Of a stretch of 64,000 nt of DNA, positions 59,631 to 64,000 are shown piece after piece (the stretch's first letter is position 1; each line of letters opens with the position of its first letter). A model generated the notes under the pieces. That model worked only from the letters and a program-made list of their open reading frames with translations, did no database searches and was not told the DNA's origin. Made by a program: the position numbers and the translations under genes. The stretch comes from CAZQYC01 sp964597495 (GTDB taxonomy: Bacteria; Pseudomonadota; Gammaproteobacteria; Steroidobacterales; Steroidobacteraceae): NCBI GenBank assembly GCA_964597495.1, contig CAZQYC010000005.1:26802-90801 (forward strand). The letters are read 5' to 3'.

Positions 59631-60625
59631 CCTCGCAAGAGGCGATAAAGCACCGCCATCTGCACCACCATTCGGTTATACGCTTCTTGAATGACGGCGC
59701 TGCGCGGGCTGTCGAGAACTTCGTCGTCGACAGCCACGTTGCGTCGTACGGGTAAACAATGCATGAAGCGGCAGTTCGGATCGGTGTTTTTGAACCAGCT
59801 GTCCTTGACGCACCAATCGCTCAAGTATTCGCGTACGCGCGCTTCGGCTTCGTTGTCGCCGTAGTGCAGCGGCGATCCCCATTCCTTCGCGTAGACGACA
59901 TGCGCGCCCTTCAGCGCTTCGCCACGATCGGTGGTCTCGACGATCGAGCCGCCGGACACCTTCGCGGCGTGACGGGCTTTCTCCATGATCGAATCAGGCA
60001 GTGCAAAGCCGTCGGGACGCAAGACGATCACTTCCATGCCACGCTGCGCTGCCATGTGAACGGTCGCAGCGGGCACGGCCAGCGGCAATGCCCGAGGATG
60101 ATTGGCCCAACTGAGCACGAACTTGCCGCGCTCGGGAACTTTGAGTTCGTCCATCGTGTACCAATCGGCCAGTGCTTGGCAGGGATGATTCACCGCCGAC
60201 TCCATGTTCACCAGCGGCTTGTTGCAAAGCTCCGCCATCATCTTGAACTGCGTCTCCGCAAGATCGGCCGCCAGATTCTTGTGCTCGGCGAACATGCGAA
60301 TGCCGATGGCGTCGCAATAAGACGCCAGCACCGGCACGGCCTCTTTAATGTGTTCCGCCGCCGCCCCATTCATGATGGCGCCGGAGCGGGTTTCCATTTG
60401 CCAAGTACCTTGACCGGGCGTCACCACGTATACGGAACCGCCGAGCCGCATCATGCCGCTTTGAAACGACGCCAGCGTGCGCAACGACGGATTCATGAAC
60501 AAGAGCCCGAGCACTTTGCCGGCAAGCGCGTGCGGATCCGGCTGTCGCTGCAACCGTGCGGCGAGCCCAAGCAGGTCTTTCACTTCTTCGCGGGACAAAT
60601 CGGCGAGATCGAGAAAACGTTTCAT
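59627..60625 (-). CDS. argF': N-acetylornithine carbamoyltransferase (ArgF')
   Basis: A 332-residue transcarbamylase. MNPSLRT (carbamoyl-phosphate loop), NHPCQALADWY, FVLSWANHP, VVYAKEWGSP and HCLPVRRNV match the acetylornithine type known from Xanthomonas, not ordinary ArgF. Glu78 (WQMETRSG) aligns with the glutamate I recall as distinguishing acetyl- from succinylornithine carbamoyltransferases. The product would be acetylcitrulline, which needs a deacetylase not seen in this window. Gaps of 59 bp to argD and 106 bp to argB carry CTAG repeats. Confidence 0.9.
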   Translation of the reverse strand: MKRFLDLADLSREEVKDLLGLAARLQRQPDPHALAGKVLGLLFMNPSLRTLASFQSGMMRLGGSVYVVTPGQGTWQMETRSGAIMNGAAAEHIKEAVPVLASYCDAIGIRMFAEHKNLAADLAETQFKMMAELCNKPLVNMESAVNHPCQALADWYTMDELKVPERGKFVLSWANHPRALPLAVPAATVHMAAQRGMEVIVLRPDGFALPDSIMEKARHAAKVSGGSIVETTDRGEALKGAHVVYAKEWGSPLHYGDNEAEARVREYLSDWCVKDSWFKNTDPNCRFMHCLPVRRNVAVDDEVLDSPRSAVIQEAYNRMVVQMAVLYRLLRG

Positions 60626-60628
60626 AAG

Positions 60629-60662
60629 AAGGCTCTAGTTACTAGGCGCTAGTTGCTAGTCA
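60629..60662. repeat. CTAG-rich repeat between argD and argF'
   Basis: CTAGTTACTAGGCGCTAGTTGCTAG holds four CTAG tetramers and resembles the left arm of the repeat at 59541-59630. Confidence 0.7.
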
Positions 60663-60684
60663 GAATAAGAAAAAACCAAGTTCA

Positions 60685-61866
60685 TCACTTTCCGATGTCC
60701 GCCAAGGCGACACGCAACAATTCAACGTGCTCGCTCGCGAGTATGAACGGCGCAAGGACGCGAACGACGTTCGGATCCCCACTGGTGCCGGTGAGAATGC
60801 CGCGCTTCAGTAGTTCACTGTGCACTTCCTTGGCCGGGCGCTGCGTTCGTAAACCGAGCATCAAGCCTGCGCCTTGCACGCCGACGACGGGACCAAGCAC
60901 GCACTTCTCGCGAATTTCCGCGGAGCGTTTTTGCACGTTTTCCAAAAGCTTTTCGCGCTCGATGATATCGATGACAGTTTCCACCACGGCGCAAGCCATC
61001 GGGCCCCCGCCGAACGTCGTGCCTAGGTCGTCGATCTTCAATTGCGAGGCCACATGATCGGCAAGCAACAGCGCCGAAACCGGAAAGCCTGCTCCCAGCG
61101 ATTTCGCCGTAGTGATCATGTCGGGCGTCACGCCGTACATATTGGCCGCGAAGGGAAATCCAGTCCGCCCGACGCCGCATTGCACTTCATCGAAGATCAG
61201 AAGTGAGCCCATCTCCGAACAGCGATGGCGCAGCGCTTGAAGAAATTCTTTGGGCAAATCCACCGCGCCGGCTACGCCCTGGATCGGCTCGACAATGACG
61301 GCGGCGGTGTCGTCTTTGATCGCAGATTCCAACGCGCTGACGTCGCCGCGTGGGATGAATTGAACGTCGAACGGCGCGCGCGGAAACCCATACCACTTCT
61401 TCTGCGCGCCCCACGTGACGGCGCCGGCCGCTGCGGTGCGACCGTGAAAGCCGCCTTCGACAGCCACAACCTTTTTGACGCCAGTGATCTTGAACGCGAT
61501 TTTCATGGCGTTCTCGTTGGCCTCGGCACCCGAGTTCACGAAGAACACGGTGTTAAGACCGAGGCCGCAGAATTCAGTCAGGCGAGTCGCCGCGCGACGG
61601 CGCACGTCGACATGGACGGCATTGCTTTGGAACGCGAGGGTGCGCGCCTGCTTGGTCAGCGTTTCCACCCAGTGCGGATGGCCATAACCAAGCGCAGCCA
61701 CGGCGTGGCCGCCGTATAAATCAAGAATGCGGCGCCCGTCGTTGGTGTGCAGAAACACGCCTTGCGCATCGATCACTTCGAGCGGAAACATCGAAAACAC
61801 GTGCGCGAGGTGGTCGTCGCCGAATCTCGGCAGCGGAATGATATTTGTTGTGCTTATCACAGACAT
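60685..61866 (-). CDS. argD: Acetylornithine aminotransferase
   Basis: A 393-residue class-III PLP aminotransferase that converts acetylglutamate semialdehyde to acetylornithine. Key parts: LDLYGGHAVAALGYGHP, FVNSGAEANENAMKIA, FHGRT, FDEVQCGVGRTG and TTAKSLGAGFPVSAL with the PLP lysine. ATG 61866 lies 2 bases after the argC stop. A TTG at 61878 would overlap argC. Second gene of the argC-argD-argF'-argB-argH series. Confidence 0.92.
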   Translation of the reverse strand: MSVISTTNIIPLPRFGDDHLAHVFSMFPLEVIDAQGVFLHTNDGRRILDLYGGHAVAALGYGHPHWVETLTKQARTLAFQSNAVHVDVRRRAATRLTEFCGLGLNTVFFVNSGAEANENAMKIAFKITGVKKVVAVEGGFHGRTAAAGAVTWGAQKKWYGFPRAPFDVQFIPRGDVSALESAIKDDTAAVIVEPIQGVAGAVDLPKEFLQALRHRCSEMGSLLIFDEVQCGVGRTGFPFAANMYGVTPDMITTAKSLGAGFPVSALLLADHVASQLKIDDLGTTFGGGPMACAVVETVIDIIEREKLLENVQKRSAEIREKCVLGPVVGVQGAGLMLGLRTQRPAKEVHSELLKRGILTGTSGDPNVVRVLAPFILASEHVELLRVALADIGK

Positions 61867-61868
61867 GA

Positions 61869-62948
61869 TTAGGTCCAACCTGGTGCCGGAGCGGTAAGGC
61901 CAAGCGATTCTTCAAAGCCGAGTAGACGATTCATCCACTGCATCGCACCGCCGGCGGCGCCCTTGGTGAGATTGTCGACGACACACATGACGGCAACGGT
62001 TTTCCCGTCGGTGGCCGCGCTCATCTGCGCATAGTTGCTCGCCGCGACGTCTTTTACGTGCGGCATTTCACTCGTGACACGCACGAACGGCGAGTGCTTG
62101 TAGAAATCGGTAAGCGCAGCAAGGAGATCGGCCGACTTCAGTCCCTTGCGCGCCGTCGTTTCGTTGACACTGGCTTGGACCGTCACGTGAATGCCGCGCA
62201 CGAACGGGCCGGAATGCGGAATGAAACAAATCTCGGATTTAACGCCGGACGCGGCGGTGGACAATGCGACGACCTCCGGTGCGTGGCGATGTCCTAACGC
62301 GTTATACGCGTACATATCGCTATGTCGCTGTGGATGATGCGTTCCGGCGCTCGGCGTTCTTCCCGAACCGGAGCTGCCGGTCACGCCGGTAATGAAGAGC
62401 CGTGGCTCGACCAACCCCAACTTCAAGAGCGGCACGACGGCGAGCAATTGCGCGGTAGCGAAACAGCCGGGATGCGCCACATGCGGCGTCGAAGCCGTGG
62501 CGAGATGCTCCGGAACGGCACACGTAAATTGACGCAGGCGCTCAGGCGCGCCGTGCGGATGTTTATAGACGGCTTCATAAGCCGCCGCGGTCGAATAGCG
62601 GAAATCGGCCGAGATATCGACAATGCGGGGTTTCGCGTTCGTCTGTTCGGCGGCTTTGAGAATGCCGTCGATCAAACTCGCGGACACACCATGCGGTGCG
62701 GCCGACAAGATCGCGCAGTTCGGCGTTTCGGCAACGCGCTTTTTGATTTGGTCGAGGCTCGAAAACGCCAAGTCACCGAGCACGGGCGCAAGATGCGCGA
62801 AGGATTTAGCAACCGACTCGCCGGGCTGACTGTCGGAAAGCACGGCTGCAAGATTTAGGTTGGGATGCCCAACGATCAAACGCAACAACTCGCCGGCAAC
62901 GTAACCGGTGCCGCCGAGAACGATCGTTGGAGTTCTTGCGTTCGTCAT
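61869..62948 (-). CDS. argC: N-acetyl-gamma-glutamyl-phosphate reductase
   Basis: A 359-residue NADPH-dependent reductase: Rossmann motif VLGGTGYVAGELLRLI, catalytic Cys in HPGCFATA, GVTGSSGSGR, and DNLTKGAAGGAMQWMNRLLG at the end. Complete. Starts 15 bp after the P-loop gene and is nearly contiguous with argD, so these are one operon. Confidence 0.95.
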   Translation of the reverse strand: MTNARTPTIVLGGTGYVAGELLRLIVGHPNLNLAAVLSDSQPGESVAKSFAHLAPVLGDLAFSSLDQIKKRVAETPNCAILSAAPHGVSASLIDGILKAAEQTNAKPRIVDISADFRYSTAAAYEAVYKHPHGAPERLRQFTCAVPEHLATASTPHVAHPGCFATAQLLAVVPLLKLGLVEPRLFITGVTGSSGSGRTPSAGTHHPQRHSDMYAYNALGHRHAPEVVALSTAASGVKSEICFIPHSGPFVRGIHVTVQASVNETTARKGLKSADLLAALTDFYKHSPFVRVTSEMPHVKDVAASNYAQMSAATDGKTVAVMCVVDNLTKGAAGGAMQWMNRLLGFEESLGLTAPAPGWT

Positions 62949-62963
62949 CGACTTCTCTCTAAC

Positions 62964-64000
62964 TTACCCTTGCGCCACAATCGATTTCGCGAGCTTGGCC
63001 GGCGACAGCTTCAAGCTATCGATGACGCAATCGCCCAACGTTGCGCCGCTGGTCATAGCGTTGAAGGCCGGCACGCCCATTTGATCGCGAATGATGTTCA
63101 CGCCCACAGCGTTATCGGTGGAGGGACCGGTCACGACGGAAGGTTCGATCTTGAATCGCTCGCGTAACAATTTCACGCCGCCCCACGCCGCCACCGGATC
63201 GTTCGCCGACAACACGACGGACGTGAGACAGGAGCGAATGTCGTCGGACAGCAAGATGGCTTCGACGCCGTACGCGCCGAGCAATCCATCGCCCAGTTCG
63301 AACACGATCACGTCGGGATCGCCTTGCGCCATTTCCGTGAGCAAGGCGCGCGTTATCGCCGGACCGGTTTTCGCCGTCGTCGTCACCACGCCCAGGTCGG
63401 TGAAGATCATCGACTTGCTCGCGCCCGCATCTTCCATGGCGAGAATGTCTCGACGCAGCGATACGCCGGTGGCCTTGAAGGCATGCACATTTAAGCCGCG
63501 ATGGCGCATGCGGCTCACGATGGCGCAGGCTGCCGCGGTCTTTCCGGCCTCCATGCACGTACCCGCCAGCGCGACGACCGGAACGTTGCGTGTATCCACC
63601 GTTTGACTGAAATCCAAGCGCTTGTAACCCACGCGCGCGGGAACGCCGATGCGTTCGCCGAGATAAGGGAACTGCAACACCACACCGAGCACGCGGCAAT
63701 CAAACGGCTTGCCTTTGTCGGGGTTTGCCGAATCGCAAATACCCAGCACGCCGCCGATGTTCAGCATGTGAATGATGTCGCCTTCCTTCACGCTCTCGGG
63801 CAAGTGCCCCGAATAGCCGAAGAGTGCTTGGCGATGACCGAGTGCGCCCACCACGATATCGCCGCGCGCGACTTTCGCCATGCGGCCGCTGGTCAATTCC
63901 AGCGTGTTGTAGGTGGATTTGTCGTTCAAGATTTCCACGACCAAAACCACGCCTTCGTCGCTCGGGATATTGTCCGTAGCGATGCGCAGTTCGTGACCCA
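62964..64000 (-). CDS. P-loop NTPase-like protein at the head of the arg operon (5' end outside window)
   Basis: At least 345 residues; the frame is open to the window edge, so the start is not seen. The first ~130 residues are beta-rich (VVLVVEILNDKSTYNTLELTSGRMA). Then a P-loop VVALAGTCMEAGKTAAACAIVSRM and VIVFELGDGLLGAYGVEAIL suggest an ATP-binding enzyme similar in fold to dethiobiotin-synthetase or DUF1611-type proteins. I cannot name the family with certainty. Position 15 bp upstream of argC suggests a role linked to arginine or glutamate metabolism. Confidence 0.7.
   Translation of the reverse strand, partial: GHELRIATDNIPSDEGVVLVVEILNDKSTYNTLELTSGRMAKVARGDIVVGALGHRQALFGYSGHLPESVKEGDIIHMLNIGGVLGICDSANPDKGKPFDCRVLGVVLQFPYLGERIGVPARVGYKRLDFSQTVDTRNVPVVALAGTCMEAGKTAAACAIVSRMRHRGLNVHAFKATGVSLRRDILAMEDAGASKSMIFTDLGVVTTTAKTGPAITRALLTEMAQGDPDVIVFELGDGLLGAYGVEAILLSDDIRSCLTSVVLSANDPVAAWGGVKLLRERFKIEPSVVTGPSTDNAVGVNIIRDQMGVPAFNAMTSGATLGDCVIDSLKLSPAKLAKSIVAQG

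Noticed and set aside
1..64000. tRNA or rRNA genes
   Set aside because: None was recognised by eye. I could not run a dedicated search, so a tRNA could have been missed.

Overview
The window looks like the chromosome of a gammaproteobacterium, probably from the Xanthomonadales/Steroidobacter side of the class. Three observations suggest this: the glnA-ntrB-ntrC order, a complete Pil-Chp twitching/surface-sensing cluster, and an arginine operon that uses an Xanthomonas-type N-acetylornithine carbamoyltransferase. The lineage is an inference from gene content, because no rRNA or other marker is present.

Layout. (1) 1-3235: end of glnA, then ntrB and ntrC, the nitrogen-control module. (2) 3245-8266: a DUF559 gene enclosed by perfect terminal inverted repeats, a decayed second copy of the same unit, an XRE regulator facing a small gene across a 28-bp palindrome, a membrane-anchored trypsin-like protease, an HDOD protein and a HAF-repeat exported protein. 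(3) About 8.5-30 kb: more than thirty small genes, all on the minus strand. Nearly all are separated by attC recombination sites of about 55-135 bp with RYYYAAC/GTTRRRY ends. This is an integron cassette array without an integrase in the window (a CALIN-type array). The cassettes encode mostly small membrane proteins, lipoproteins and single-domain proteins (GFA, RibD-like, GrpB, PchB-like, UDG-like, RDD, SLATT-like, FRG). An IS481-type element with a frameshifted transposase sits inside the array. (4) 30276-33661: hrpB helicase and an rRNA pseudouridine synthase, translationally coupled.

(5) 33971-41653: a redox cluster made of a di-heme oxidase-like protein, a monoheme DUF3365 protein, an 11-heme cytochrome, a fused NirB-like FAD / [2Fe-2S] / membrane oxidoreductase and an outer-membrane barrel. 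(6) 41834-50844: the Pil-Chp chemosensory operon (pilG, pilH, pilI, pilJ, chpA, an unknown gene, chpC). (7) 51456-57179: a hybrid histidine kinase with its LuxR-type response regulator, and a GH17-GT2 fusion glucosyltransferase. (8) 57312-64000: an arginine operon in the order P-loop protein, argC, argD, argF', argB, argH, with CTAG-rich inverted repeats between some of the genes.

The most unusual part is the cassette array. Its geometry is regular enough to decide start codons, because genes usually start 4-35 bp after the preceding attC. Its left-hand sites are short or degenerate, as expected for the oldest cassettes. The most striking single items are an exported acyl-carrier-protein-like cassette that has lost the phosphopantetheine serine, a 117-bp inverted-repeat element directly beside an attC, an apparently ORF-less cassette, and the DUF559 unit with perfect terminal inverted repeats.
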